NCBI GenBank assembly: GCA_013397795.1
Contig: VZTJ01000243.1
Coordinates: 299,037-363,036, forward strand
Direction: 5' to 3'
DNA: 64,000 nucleotides
From: Orthonyx spaldingii
Taxonomy: Eukaryota; Chordata; Aves; Passeriformes; Orthonychidae
The notes under the pieces were generated by a model. That model ran no database searches. It was given only the letters and a program-made list of their open reading frames with translations, and was not told where the DNA came from. Shown here one piece after another: positions 1-14,900 of this stretch; within the stretch, counting starts at the first letter, position 1, and each line of letters starts with the position of its first letter. A program made the translations under genes and the position numbers.

Positions 1-3000
1 TTCTGTCACCTGTGCTTTCCTGTAAGAATTGATGGGTAAATGTCCTAAAACCTGATGGAAACTCTGCTGCAGCAAAGCATTTTGCCATTTGGATGTGAGT
101 AATTCCACTGGAGATGACTTAAGGTGATACTTTTTCTATGCTTGCTGCTTTGGGAGTGACAAATAATTCACATGCCTGTAGTTCTGCATAGTGCCTAAGC
201 AGGGTTTCATTTCCTGGGCATATCCATACTTGTAGCTGATAGGACATTCAGATGCCATATTTCAGACAGTAAAAGTAAATGTGATTTTTTTTCCTTAAGA
301 GAAGATGTCTTTTATGGGTCCACACACACACTTGCATAATATTTTTTTTTTATTAAACTTGGTTTATGTCCTTGATATCTGTGGTTTAAACCAAATTTTC
401 TAGCTCATGTGCATTAATTGTTGTCTAACGTGTTTAAACAGCTACTATGTTGTTGAAGCCTTACAACAGCCCACAGTTGAAGAAAGTGGAAATTTATATA
501 TTTGGACGTGTTTTTGATTTATCTACTTAGCAAAAAAGCATGTTGTGATATTTTTCTAGGGAGCTTAATATAATGTAGCAGTTTATGAGGTAAACGGACT
601 TCAAGGAAGTGAAGATTGTTTTACTTTACCGTATGACAGTGTGAAAAGCACAAATGTTGAGTTGCTATGTTTTCACTGCCCCATTTTTCAGCTTAGGTGC
701 AACATAAACTATCTTAATTAATATTGTGTCACCAAAAGGTTTTGAGACGGCCAATTGAATTCTGCCAAGATAGAGTCTTTTGATGAAAACATATCTTTAT
801 TGATTGTAGAAGAAGAAAATCATTCTTAAAATGAAATCCAGAGAAAAAAATCATATCCCTCAGAGAAAATTTCTGAGTGGCAGGTTGAGATTAACATCAT
901 AAAATTGAATTTGTGCTGCAAACCTTTGATGTAATCAGCAGCTGGGAGATGGTGTTGCCCTTACTGTGCTCCTTCTGATTGTGGTGAATTATTGTGTGGA
1001 ATGAAATAAGTGTTTCTTGTGTCACTCGTTCAAGAAATACAAACAAGGTATTACCAGGTGCTTCTTGCTAGTTAAAATGGGTTGTATCGATTGCTGGTCC
1101 CAGTGCCTTGCTCCCTGGGACTGCAGGAGCAGGACATTCCCATCCCCAGGGAGCTGTGGGTGTCACTCAGTGACTCCAGCCCTTCAGGGTGTAGCCCAAC
1201 AGGGCTTGAGGGAAGTCCCATCACCCCTTAAACTGGATTACCAGAGACAGTATGCAACATCCTTAAGGAGAGTACAACATTTACATCATTAAATAAATTC
1301 AGAAAGTTGTGAAAGCAGTGTAAAATGGACCACTAGGCTGCAAAGCTACTTTTAAGAAAAATAATTAGCTTTTTACTAAGAGTAAAACCTATATTGATGG
1401 AACTTTATTTTTTTGTGTAGAAACTAAAAGAATATGTCAGATAAAACCAAAGAACAGACAGGAAGAGGAGAATGAGATAGAAACATAAAACCCAGAGGAA
1501 CTGGTCATGAAAAAATTTAGGCACTGCCTGTGTTTTACTTCCCCTTTCTTTACTACAGGGATAAATATAAAGGTGTGTGCATGGGGGCACTTATTGAATC
1601 CAATGCAAACAGCTACATTCTGCTAATATCTTAATATTTTCAGGGCTGGAAGCAAATTTCTGCAGATCTTTAGTTTTTGTGCCTGCATTGATTGCCAGAC
1701 ATTTAACTGGACTTTTAAGCAACTATTGGCAGTTTGGAATGTGTAGGAAACATGAAATAAGTATGACTCTAAATTAAAAGCTGTTGTTTTGGCAGGTTAA
1801 CTGTTACCTGTAAAGTGATATTTTGTTGTAAGAAGTCTTTCTCCTTCTATAAATAAGCTATAAATTTGTTTTTGGTAGTTTTTTAAATGGGTGGTTACAG
1901 TGATGAGAAAGAAGTTTGTCACAACCACCATTTTATAAGGTGAACTGTTCAAGATTAGGTCCTGGGAGAGTTCAGCTCTGAACTTTAAGGACCCTGAGGT
2001 ATGTCTATATATATATAAAAGAATTTGTATTTCTGAATTCATAGAAAGATCAGGGTATGTGTTTTCTTTATCAAGAAATGGCATTCTTACAACTGTAGCT
2101 AACAGCTTAACACATTGAGGATGTTTCCTACAGTGAAGTGTTCTTTAGGCTTCTGAGCAAACACTGGAAGTGCAAGGACCAACAGGGAATGTGTGCCACA
2201 GTCTTCAGTGGGGGCAAAGCAGAACCCAGATTCTTCACTTCAGATCACTGTGAATGCATGGCTGTGCATGCTCCTGAGACCTCAGCCACTCTGCCATTCC
2301 AACCCTTTATGTTCCCAAGCCACTGGTTTTGAAATTACAATTTTTATTTTGAGAAAATGCAGCCCAGGGAAGGGATGTGTGCCTGAGGATAAGCAGTAAT
2401 TATGTAGTAGTGATTGGAAGGTCTGAGATGAGACTAATAGAGAAGCTAACAATTTTTTCATTTTGTTTTGAGGTCAGTAGAGGAGGCAAAGTCAAGATAC
2501 AGTTAGTATATATGGGGAAAGCATATGTTAAGTTATGATGGCACTGTTTCTTTGTGGTATAATCTGACCTTTTTCATTCTCCTCAGTTCGTGACCAGTCC
2601 TAGTCAAAAAAGCTGAGTGATGAGGAAAAGACCTTGCATAAATATGTGCTTAACAAGGCATTCAAGGTCAGACCTTCGGCTTTCTAGCCTCTTCGAGCTT
2701 TTGATTAGACTTTTAAATATGTCATGGTTCCTGTAGAATAAGAGGTGCTGTATTTAGCTTTCCAAATTAAGCTTTAATACTACACGAATGGTCCAAAGTT
2801 ATTAAAGTAGAACAACCAAAATCCTTGAAGCTGTGAAAATTTGGATAATGCTCCAAGTTAACAGAGGATGGTGGTGTGGTTTTGGTATGAAAAGGAACCA
2901 GAGGCAGAATAGTAGAGATGTAACAAGTTAGTGATGAGATGGGCTGGTATGGCTTTAACTAAAACCAGAACTTTTCAGTGATGAAGGAACACTCTATGGC

Positions 3001-5800
3001 AGTATGGTTATAAGGGCAGGACAAATAAGCTTATTAGACTGTAAGCAGGGAGAAATGGGCAGTAGGACTGAGAAACGTGATTTCAAGTTGAGTTATGGGT
3101 TAATACTGCAAATCAGACATGCCTGAGTGGGCAGAGCTGGAGGAATTTGACACGTGCTGATAAGCTACATGCAGCTCAGATATGCCTTGGGCAATGTTTG
3201 ACTTTGTGAAAACAGCTTTTACCTTTTTAAAAGGAACAGTCTGATAAATATCTGTTGACTTTATTTCAAAAAAGTTTGCTTTAGGTACCATCAGTATCAC
3301 TGAAAAGTTTGATAAAGCTAGGTATTGTCAGACAAAATGTGTCCATGTGGATATGCTGTATTTCTGGTGAAGTCATGCTACACTAAGAAGCAAAGGTTTC
3401 ATTCAAACTGCTTGTGCATCAAAATATTTGAATTCAAAAGAAAAGTTAACCAAGAAGCAAGTGAAGAAAAAAGTTAAGGACTGTATAAATAGGAAAATTC
3501 ATATATCTTCTGCTTTCCTTCTCTTGGGCTTCAGTCATAATATAAAGGCAAATATACAAAATATTCTTGTAACATTTCAGTCTAAATTAATTCTCTTACA
3601 ACCAGTGTCAGTAGCAGTAGTTTTTTATTCGTGTTGCTCATGAATAACTAAAAGGTCTGCAGTCAGATCATCTACACATTAGCAAATTCTATCAGTTGGT
3701 TTTCTTCTTAATGTCTGTTGATTTGAGTTCTCTGTTCCTCATCATTTGCTCAGCAGTAGGTCTTTGGCTAAGGTAATTTATGACTTAATATTCAATATTC
3801 AATGCAGTACAAACCTGAATTATGCTTCCTTATGGTGTTTTACACTAATAGAGCACTCCCATGGTACAAGTATAAATGACTACATGGTATGCAAGCAACT
3901 GCATTTTAGAGATGCAGGATTTGGCTTATCAAACTCTTTTGGCAGCCACTCCTTTATAAGCCCTATGAAAACGACAACCTTTTTTTGCTTACCTGATAAC
4001 TAAAAAGAAATCATTAAAGGTTATCCAGAACAGCTTTTATTTCAGGGCATAAACTGCAAGAGAAAAGAATTTCAGTGTTCACCAGGAAATCCATATGATT
4101 AGAGATGCTAAAAATGTTTTAGAAAAGTCAGATTTTCATGCTGGGAACAATAACATCTCAGTATTTTTATATATCCACAAAGAGCTTTTAAATGAAACTA
4201 AGAGGGATTTAGCTCAATAAATTCATGACGTCAATTTTTTTCTTCGATTTGTTTTCCTCTGCCCTCAGCATTCTGTCTGAAGTTGCATGGCAGGACCTTG
4301 ACAGTCTGCCACACCAGTCTTTTCAGCCTTTTTTCTCAGTAGCTGGGCCCTTGATCTCATTTTCTTGTCAGGAAGCAAGGCCATTCCTTTAGTTCTGTGT
4401 CACTTTAGGCTTTTAGTAGTAGTCATGAAGGTACCTCTTGTCTGTGTCCCTGCTTTCAGCTGCTGTTGTGCTGGGTTACAGTTTCTTTAAGCATAACTTA
4501 GAAAGCTGCCTCTGTGCTCCATTTCTGTCCTATGGTCTTTTCTGAATTATCACAGGAACTGCTCTTCATGTCACTTCTCATCGTTCCTGTATTACTTCCT
4601 TTGACTCACTGTTCCTGGCTGCCACATATTTTGTTCTGCCCAGTTCCTGTCTCTCCTCACAAAATTTTAGTTTTATTGTCATGTTTTTTGACTGACTTCT
4701 TCCAGCTGTACTATTGTAGCATCTTGTTTCATTTTGAACATCCTTCCCAGGGATGTGCAAAGGGCTCTGGTGTCTCTTCTTTCTCCAGGACAAAGAGGAG
4801 TGCACCTTCTCTGAAAGGTGAATTTTGCTTAGTGGCTGCAAAGTGGTTGCTCTGAAGTATGTCTTCAGTCATATTATTGCTGTCTGGATTTAAAAATAGT
4901 GACACAAAATAGTTTTGGAGAGAAAAATTAAAATATTTGTTTATTTCAGCAACCTTAAACAATGGTGAATCTGAAACAGCTTAAAATCTGTTTCTTCTTT
5001 TCACTGATGCTTGGGAATAACATGTTGACATATACAAACATTTTTGGCATTGTCTGTCAGCTGTCTGTCCATTGCCCAGCTGGTGGGAGCCAAAACTGCC
5101 CTCAGTCAAATGGACAACTCCATTAAATCAGTTTTGTGCAGTAGGGACAAATGTAGTAGATGGTAATTTTTTTTGGACAAGGGGCATATGTTTTGAGCAG
5201 TCTATTCTGTTTCTCAGCTTGCAGCTCTGCAGCCACCTTGATTCTGGTTCTTGTCTCTAGGAGATGCCACAGAATGGTTGGGTATGTAGTGCTTTGCCAT
5301 CTTGGGCCTCATTTTTCTCTTCCTCCCTGACCCACCACCAGTTCTCTCCTTTTGACCATGTTATCTTTCTCTTGCCTTACCCTGCCAGAAATTACGGAGT
5401 CTGTATTGACACCCTGCTCCTGCACCACCTCTGCTCCAGCAGTTGGCTACTGCTGCTGCCAGTGAGCAGCACTGCTGGTTGGAGGGAACAGAGGAGGCAT
5501 TGTGTACTCCACCAGCCAAGTTTAGGGAGAACAACGTGGGCCCATCAGAGCTAAGCCAGGCTGTGTGGGGCAGCACACAGCTCTTGTTGCTGGTGTTTCA
5601 ATATTCTGATAGTACTGGTTCCTGAAAGTGTTAGTGTGATGTTGGCAACAGCAAGAAAATGTTTCAATGCCTCATCAGCTTCTTACAGCAATATTTTATA
5701 GCTTCCCTTTCCAGAAGTTGATGAAATTCCCCCCGTTTTAGATTATTTTTTTCTTATGTTTAATTTACTTAGGATCATCATGACTTGTTTCTGTTTTCAG
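1..5800. other. Probable intron 1 or upstream DNA of WDR72
   Basis: The noncoding first exon and promoter of WDR72 should lie here or to the left of the window. I see no CpG island, no convincing TATA/initiator arrangement and no exon with conserved coding content. The DNA is AT-rich, with short simple stretches such as a CA run near 322 and a TATA run near 2008. A moderately GC-richer patch lies at about 5260-5600, without a recognisable gene. Confidence 0.6.
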
Positions 5801-5962
5801 GTGTTGACCATGAAGACATGGGTCCCAGCTGTGGCTGTGTGGGGGAAGACAGCTCCCTCTCACAGCATCACTGCTGTGATGATTACAGATGACCAGCAGA
5901 CCATAGTTACAGGCAGCCAGGAAGGACAAATATGTCTGTGGGATCTTTCATCAGACCTAAAG
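5801..5962 (+). CDS. WDR72: WDR72 exon 2 (start codon, residues 1-51)
   Basis: The exon follows a pyrimidine-rich acceptor ending CTGTTTTCAG and stops before the donor GTTTGT. Nine bases of 5' UTR precede the ATG at 5810, which has A at position -3, a favourable context. The 51 codons encode the first WD40 blade: residues 21-48 show the hydrophobic strand, the TGSQEG turn and a closing WD dipeptide at 46-47. The length to the exon end equals the human WDR72 N-terminus as I recall it, supporting this start. Confidence 0.95.
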
Positions 5963-8900
5963 GTTTGTGTCCACTGTGCTGCAGTTTGCCAAATAGACAG
6001 ACTGGAGTTTTATCTTTTATTATTGGCGATAGGATTATCCAGACTTGCACTTATTTAGATGAATTTTTAAAGATAATGTGATGTTCGTTATAGGAAACTC
6101 ATGAAGCAGAAAGTGAAATGCCTATATGAGCAACATGCTGTTTGCAGACTTTGGAGAATTCTTCATAGATTAGCATGACCTGTGGATTATAATTTGAGAC
6201 TGTGTGCTCTGGGTAACAACAGCAAGTAAATATATACAATTATCATGATTCCTATCTTGTGAAGGTTTTTCTTTTGTAAATCAATTGCTGAGCATGAGCT
6301 GCCATTTAACGAAAAAGTATCTATTTACAAAACCAAATGTATCTAGAAAGATGGGAGCAGCAAGATGAAACTTTTATTTTTGATGTAATTAAGATGCAAA
6401 TTATTGCTTTGATTATTTGATATTTATTTTCCTGAGAATGGAGTTTTGGTTTTTTTATTTTGTGTTTTTAGAACTATTGTTCTATTCTTTCTTTGTATTT
6501 AGTTGCCCCATTTGTACTCAAACACAGCCTGAAAGTTTGCACTTTTGAGGCTACCTTTTCCAATTTAGACTTCTGCGTGCAGTGATGATAATCAAAGAGG
6601 TAATTTAAACATGTGGTATGAAAGACATGCTTAAGAGCTTTGGTTTAGCAGTTTTCTACTTTGCCACTTTTGGTGCATGCTCTAGGGTGAAGGCCAGAGA
6701 TGTTCTGCACATGGCCTGTTTTATATCATTTGATGTTCCATACATTCTTCAGAAGATGAATGCAGTGAATACAAAAACTGAACTTTATGCAAACTGCATA
6801 ATTCACCCACATCTTTCTGCATTCCAGAAACATGGCTGAAGAACATAAGAATATAAAGCAGGTTGACCATTATATGTATCTACAAGTAATATTCTCTTGG
6901 TTTTAGATATCCTTAGTTTATACAGAAATTGTTTAAGATAAATCATTATGTTATTCTCCTAGATTTCATCTAAAGAAATTCTCTTTGGCCATACTGCTTC
7001 TGTAACTTGTTTGGCAAAAGCAAGAGAGTTTGAGAAACAGCCATATGTAGTAAGTGCTACTGAAAATGGGTAGGTAACTGAATATTCAATTATTTATTTC
7101 TTAAATCATGAAATGTATGTCAAGTGTAGGTCAGATTATGCATTTGCAGAAATGTTTCAATGCACTTCCATGATATTAAAATGGTAGCAGCTGTTTAGGA
7201 TAGTGACTACATTGTTAATATTCAATAGTCCAACTAAGAGCTCATCCCATGGACAACAGAAAGGTTTGGCCGATCCACATATCCACTTAGTGGACAGAAA
7301 AAAGGAATTATTGAAAGGGGTCAGCTAGACCCTATTCAAAGGGAAATTAATGGGTTATTGGAGGGCATCAGCAAGTTCTACAGCATTTGAATATCATGAT
7401 GTTTTTCTCTGTTTCTTCCTGAACTGAGTCTGGAGAACTGAGCCAGTAAAAGAGGCTAATGTACTGTGCTCTGGTTTATGGTTCCTTGGTCAGTATGGAT
7501 GGAAACACAGACTGCCCTGGAATTGAAGGCATACGTGTTCCTTGTCTGTCTTTAAATTTGATGTGTTGTTTTGGAGAATATCCTTTTAGAGGGTCCTGAT
7601 CTTGCAACTTTTCTGTTGTGTTTGTTATGACATAGCCTGGCACTTGAGTCAAACTAATTTCTGCATTTCTGCTGGGCTACACTTAAGAATATTTGATAAA
7701 CTTTTCAAAAGGGGCCTTAAGCCCTTCTGTTTAGGATGTCATCTGTTGAAAATAATTAGGGATAGCTGCTTATTTCCTTAAGGGCTTTCTTAAGCAATTT
7801 TGTCTTGCTGCTTAATAATATTCCCCTCATATTTTTGGGTTCATCTTTTCTAATTGACAGGACAGTTCTGTTAAAATTTCTTTCTATGAAGAGTTCCTGT
7901 CAATTGTCCTTTAAGCTATACCTTCCAGCAGCTGAAGGCTACTACTTTCTCACTGGGTAGTTTGGTTACTCTTTCCAGCTGCTAGAGTCCCTCATTCAAT
8001 CATGAGTATACAAGAAAGGGATCATCTGCAAAAAAGCTATTTCAGACTTCTTAATCTTGAAAGATTAGACTGCCTCACTGGACAGGTAGCAGTAAACAGT
8101 ACTGTTTACGTGCAGAGAGAGTGAGAAATCTACACAACCAGTTTTGTATTGCCCTGCTACAGTTCTACTCATTGTCTTTCTACAGTTCTACGATGAAGCT
8201 GTTTTTCATCCCAGTTCTGAAGTTCTGTTAGTGCAGTGCTGCTTCTGGATCATACTGGAGCAAAGATACTGTATTTAAAAAAAACCACTGGGGTGGAAAG
8301 TGTTAAGAAACAAATGAGGATATTGCTATAGATATACCATAAAGAGCTGTTTGCATCCTAAAGATTCTAGCTCTGAAGGGATCATTAGGCTTGTTTGGGA
8401 TGTGTATAGGTAGGATTGAATCATTTTCTGGCCCCTTTAAATGTTCAGTTTTACCAAATTACTGCTGACTTCTCATCTGTATTACATAAGGGCAAAGCAT
8501 CAATCACTGATCCCTGGAAGTCTGCAACATGAAGTTGAGATAATTACAAATAGGAAGCCTTGTCTTCAGGACATGGAGGGTTTGCCAAACTGTGTTTTCT
8601 GGCTTATGAATAATTCACTTCTGCCATTTTCAAGCTTCCATCTCCTTGTAGTGACCATGGAAGATGATTCTATGATACTCTTCCTGTTCTGCTCCAGATT
8701 ATTTTCAGGGTTTCTGTAACTGACTAATCCCAGGAGAATGAGCATTGAACATTATTTTTGTACTTTTAATATGGAAATCTGTAAATGAATCTCTAATGAT
8801 TCAGAAGTTCTCACTGATGTCCCACGAGTGATAAACCCGTCCTACAGCATGTGCTGTATGCAGTGTGTGATATTGCTCACTCCTTATTAGTGCACACGGT

Positions 8901-11900
8901 AAATTGAATGCATCATCCAGAGGCTGAAGTTACATTCTGACATTTTGGTGTCACTTGTGCATGTTTGTATATATGTATCACAGTAATGTGGCTAAAGCAG
9001 TAAAATTCTGACCTAAACAAGGAAAAAATCATTGCCCTGAAATGTTTAACAAACAGTGTAAAGTTTCCACTTAAGTTCTGATTTTGGATCTGCTATTGCT
9101 CTGCTGAAAAATATTATTTAATAATATTTTGAGATTAGCATAAAACGGGAAAATATGTAGGTTAAAATGTAAATCACCAAGTAATATTTCTGATATCATA
9201 AAATACTCTCCCCAATGTATTCTTTGAGTTTTGATACAGAAAATGTCTTGCAATGTAATGTCAGAAATAATAAAATTAATGTTTCAATTGTGGAAGTAAT
9301 GTTTGGTTTTTTAAATAAAAATCTAAAAGCATCAAAGTTTAACATTCAGTTGCTGAACTATGATAGCATCTCATACAACTTCATTTCCAACATTTAATTT
9401 GATTGCCCGCTTCAGTCCCACTGCATGTTGAATAATGGGTAGATAAGGAAGATGTGCTAAAGTGTCTCTCTCAAACAACAACCTTAAATGTACCCAGGTG
9501 TAGCTGTAGTGTTGCTCAGGTCCTCGGGTGGTGTATTGAGAACAGATCTCGGGAACAGCCTCATGATGGCACTGTTTCTTCTTAACAAAAGTTGTTCCTC
9601 TCAAGAACTGAAGTCTGATGTGGGAGAAGATGCATAATGCTTTTTGAAACGTGTGGTTTAAGTTCAGTGAAATGAATCATTTTCGGGAGGATGTAGCTCC
9701 AGTGACAGATAGTTACAGTGACATGTTGACGAGCTGTAATGGCAGTGTACCTACAATTTGTTGTAGACCAGAGTTGGTCTTAAAGTCAGGTTGGTTGCAA
9801 GGCAGCAGGGTGTAATTACCAAAACAAAAAGAAACAGATACTGTATGTCATCCCCTGCTAATGACTACATTTTCTTACCCAGCAATCTGTAACAAAAAGC
9901 TTTATAAATGACCAGACTGCACTTAAATACAGCACTAAAGAAAAACTTGGTGGCACAAAATTATTCCAGCCAATTGAGTGGAAATGACAGAGAATAATAT
10001 GAAGTTATCTTTGGCAGGGAGATGTGTCTTTGGAATGTCACTAGTGGACAGTGCATTGAGAACACAAAGCTTCCTTATAGGCATACAGCAATTCATGTAA
10101 GTATAGCAACTTTTCATGGGATCTCTGTTTGTTACAAGAGTTTTGCTTTACTTAACATGGTATTTTTCAGAAACAGTTTTAAATGTGTAGCTCGTAATAT
10201 AGAAAAAAAAAACAAACCCTGTCACAATATAAACTGTTTTTATCTTTTTTCAGTTTTTTCTTTATTCTAAGAAAAGAATTGAGAATTTTATGTTCCTCTG
10301 AATTCCTTAATCAAATCAGACTGATTACTTTTAAGCTGCAAATATTTGAAATGCAATATTGATTAACTTACTGTTTGTGCATTAGGTAGCCAAGTGAAAT
10401 GGTCTTAATCTTTGCTTATGTCTTCTGTTAAAGTTTACATGGAATCTTCAAGGTCAATGTTGGCTTTTTCATGACATTTTAAAAGTACAGGTAATCTAGT
10501 CAAACATTGTGAGACAATCTGCTGAAAGACTTATTTTTAAACTTTTGAACAGTTTTGGTGCTTAGCTCCTGACCTCTGAAAGGCTGCTCTTCACCCCATT
10601 TTCAAAAATACACTTTCATTCATTGCAGAGCTAAAGGACAAATCCCTTATTTTCAGAGACTTTCAATATTGCTTCAGATAATTTCAAGTGTCTGGTTGAG
10701 ACTGTATCCAGGTGGAATAAGTATCTAGATTTTGGAGTGTGGGAGTGTTTGAAATGCACATGTAAGATCGGGGTCCCAACATGTATAGGTTTGATTCTGG
10801 ACCATGGCTTGTTTCTGGATATGTTAGTAGAAGAGAAGCTCAGGGCTCCTATGTTAATTAAAATGCTGTTTTTCTTCAGTGAGGAAGTCAGGGGTGAAAG
10901 TAAGGCTCCAAATGGTGAAAATTTGAGCCTTCATGTAACTCCAAAGTACGGCCAATTTGGAATCCGAAATTTTTAAAGTTTCCAGAATAAAATGGTTTTT
11001 TCTGACACTACTTTGGTTGATATGAAGAGTTCAAACACAGTTAATTGTAAAGAGATGAGGAAAAAAGTTGGATATATTGCCAACAAAAATTATGGAAGAT
11101 TAACATCTTAGTTCTTTTTTCTTGCATGTGTGTATAGAAAATATAAATAAAGAATTCTTCTACACTCTTATTTGTGCATATGTTTAAAGCATATATATTC
11201 CCTAAATGGATGTATATTTACAAACAAACCAATACTTAAAGTATAATTCATTAGAGGTGCAGTATGACCTGTGTGCTAGTGCTTAATTAGATATTAATAG
11301 ATGGAGTTACAGACAAGTTCTGCAGGGAAGTAGGTGAGTCTGGCCTAGCTGACAATCTGCACATTTTTGTGGCGATCAGAGGCGGAATATTCATTCTTAC
11401 CCTTCAAGTAAGTGTAGCAAATACTTGTAGAAAATAGGTGATTCATCTCTGTTAGAAGTGAGCTAAAACTAATTGTGGCTAATAAGTATTTTTGTTTAAT
11501 AACTTGGGCAAGATAGCTAAAGGAAAATAGGAACATCTAACAGAAAACTTTATTAGAAAAAAAAGTAGGTGTTGCTAGGAGGGGAAACTGTAAAATGCAG
11601 CCTTCAGATAGATATAATAAACTGTGCTTTTCTGTGTGTGTGTTTTGTTGTAGATTTTTTTTCTTGTTTTTCCATGGGGAATGGTTGCTTGTGCTGTAGT
11701 TAATGTTTGGTTTTAATTGAACTCCTAACCTATCTGCTCTAGTGGGTTCCTTTTGTTCAGTGTAGATGATTTAGCTGTGAATGGCAGATGTCAAGTAGTG
11801 CAAACTGAATATTTGCCATTTGAAATGAAATTTAACACCAGGGTCAACACTTAAACATTTGTGTATCTTAACCAGTGTGGAATTTTCTCAGAGGAATAAC

Positions 11901-14900
11901 TGACTATAAAAATCCTTTATTTCCAGCCTAATTTAATGGTGACAGTAATTGCAAATTCTAAGCATTTCTGCCTCTGTTTATTCATAGTATCTGTAGTACT
12001 GTTTATCCTGTTTCCAGTTATTTATACTTCTTTTGTTTTCACACTTCAGTCGACTGAAAAAAACGAGAATTTTTATATAAACAAAACTGTACAGAAAATT
12101 TGTAAATGAGGTGGAGGTTTTTTGGGTTGTCTGATATTTTTGTCTGACTCCGTGATTGTTCCCTTGATTTTAAGGTTAGTTTTAAATGTAAATTCCATTT
12201 GAGGTGACTGCTTATGTATTTATAGAAATTGTGTACAATTACAGATAGAGATGCAATGCAGATGTCCTTGCACAGATAAAACACCTAGCAAAAAAGAATT
12301 CCTCATAGTCACTCTGCACCACTGTTATCTCTGTTCCTTTGCTTTGTGTCTGTTTTTTTATTCTTCCTGTGATTGCTGAGAAAGAATCTTCTGAACACTA
12401 GGGCATTTCATGTCGGAATGAAGAATATCTCATGGAGTAGAAATACTTCCTGGAAAGTAATCAGAAATTCATTATGAAAAATTTAATTATGAATGTTCTG
12501 CATCTTCACCTGATTTTTCCTTTTCATATAGCCCTTGGTGACAGGAGCTTTACTAAATGTTTGGAGAGGGGCCTCTCAGAGAAATAAGTCTCAAACTCCT
12601 TAGCAATTTATAGGGAAAATTAACACCTGGATTTCTTCCAAAAATCCTAATATTTAGGAAGATCATGTGCTGCTTTCAGTATGAAGCTCCTTTTACTAAG
12701 CTATGTGCCATGCTAGTGTGGCTAGCAATATTGTGTATGGGTTCACATATGCTTTAGATTTTTTTAGTGATGCCACAAGTGTTAATGATGACATGTTCAA
12801 TGTGAAAAATCTGCATGCCATTTGTATAGCTCTGTGTGCTGACTCTCTGCTTTCCACTTGGACAGTATTACCATTGCTCATTCCGGATGACAGGTGAAGG
12901 CTGGCTTCTTTGTTGTGGAGAGTATCAAGATGTTCTTATTATTGATGCTAAAACTTTGGGTGTTCTTCACACTTTATCATCATCTCAGTCTTCTGATTGG
13001 ATAAATTGTATGTGTATTGTACACTCTGCAAGAATTCAAGGTATATGTTTTAAATGTATTTGTAGGCAAATTAAATTGTGATAAAATATTTATAGATGTT
13101 GTGATCCTACCTGATTCAATATCCAGTCTTTTCACAGAGCTGTTATGTAGAAGATGTTAATGTTTCATTGATAGCACAAGAAGTGTTTTTAAGGCTCCTA
13201 ATATTGGTCATGTTTTATTGAATATGTTTTTTAGAGAAAAACCAACACCTTCTATCCTGGCTGTAAGCAGCTCATTTCTTGGATTTAAGTATAAATTAGT
13301 TTTGTAATATCAGAGAAGTTAAAGGCACAATATCACAGCTCTATGCCTTCTGTTAATATATTATTCCCTGTTTGCCTACATGTTTTGTATTTTTGTATAC
13401 CATTTAGCTATGTTTTGTATAAAGCTGGTATTTCATCTAAGCAGTGTCCTGCAGAATCCTTGTTTCAGTGCTGAATAATTAGGTGCTGTTTGAACCTGGC
13501 TTCAAGCTGACTCTCTCACTGTTAACTTCTCACAGAAGACTCTTTGGTTGCGGTGTCTGTAACTGGAGTTCTCAAAGTGTGGGACCTATCTTCATCTCTA
13601 AATAGCATCCAGGTCAGTGATAACATGAATGTTCTCAAGTGAAGGCTACATTGAAGCAGAATATGAATAAATTGAAATCTTCTGGATGTGTATTAAATAG
13701 ATTTTGTTACTTTGGTTACAAAATTCTGAAAACACGTGTTCATATCATTATTTAAAATTGGGCCACTGTACAGCTCTCACTCTGACAACTCTACTACCTT
13801 TTGGCCAGGCTTCTTGTCTTTTCATGTTCCAGGGTGCTGAAGTTGCAATGCTTTCCTACTGTCCTGATAATGTCTTTGAAGCCCTTCACTCTGTCCTTTA
13901 AGCTCAAAGCTCTTCAGTATTGGCCTGTATACTCCCTCTTCACCCTTGTTACTCTCTTCAAAATGCCCCTTTAGACTTTGTTTTCCCCAGTCTGCTTTTC
14001 ACAATGCTGTCTTCACTTGGAAAAGACTCTTGCTGTGTCAAGTGTCCTATTTTTCTATCTTCAAGCTCACTTATTCTTTTTTGTTAATATTCTCAGCAGC
14101 TGTCACCTGACATGAACAAGTGTTAGAACTGGGATACAACTTCTGTGTTTTAATTAAACTCTAAAAGCTAGATTCACAGAGTCCTCAACAGTGCAGCTAA
14201 GTACTATGAGACAGAAATGGCAAAATATCAACAGACTTTTCTGAACGTTGGTAACTCATCACTGCCTGACTCAACAAACTGCAGGGCTTGGGCAGCACTG
14301 CTTGGAATCAGGCCCCTCAGGAGAGTCTGTCAAGTTTGATGCCATCCCGGTGTTTTTGATTTATCTGCAGTGTTTTGGGGTGGGTGCATCTTTTCAACAT
14401 TCCTCGAGCAAACCCCACTGCTGTGTTGTAAAAATTCTGAGGACTCTAACAACTGATTACAGATGTCAGAGGAACATATGGTGTGGTGCAGTCTTTTTAC
14501 TGCCTGGGGCCACCTTTTGTGGAGGGAGTGCTGCAGAGTTAGTAACAGTCCAGCTAAATTCTAAAGAACAGTATTTTAATAAATATTGTTGGCTTTATTT
14601 GGAATTAATTGAAGGTACAAGATGTTGTAGGAAAATGACTTTCAGTTTTATAGCCTTGATTCCAAGCATACACACCCCTTTTCTGAGAGGCTTTGAGGCT
14701 GTTGGTATCTTTCTAAACAGAAAACATCTGTTATAAGTGATTTAATCAGTAATTAATAAATATAATCCCAATAGAATAATTTTGAGCATGATGACTTTAG
14801 TAAGTCTGATATTCACACAAAAACTGTGGAAGTACATCCACTGTTTTTAATAGTCTGTACATTTAGCAATACAAAGCTAAGAAAATGAATTGCTTTTACA

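Noticed and set aside
14248..14736. Plus-strand open frame of 162 codons in intron 6
   Set aside because: Its translation has no repeat, motif or resemblance to WDR72, and it is flanked by properly phased exons 6 and 7 that join directly.
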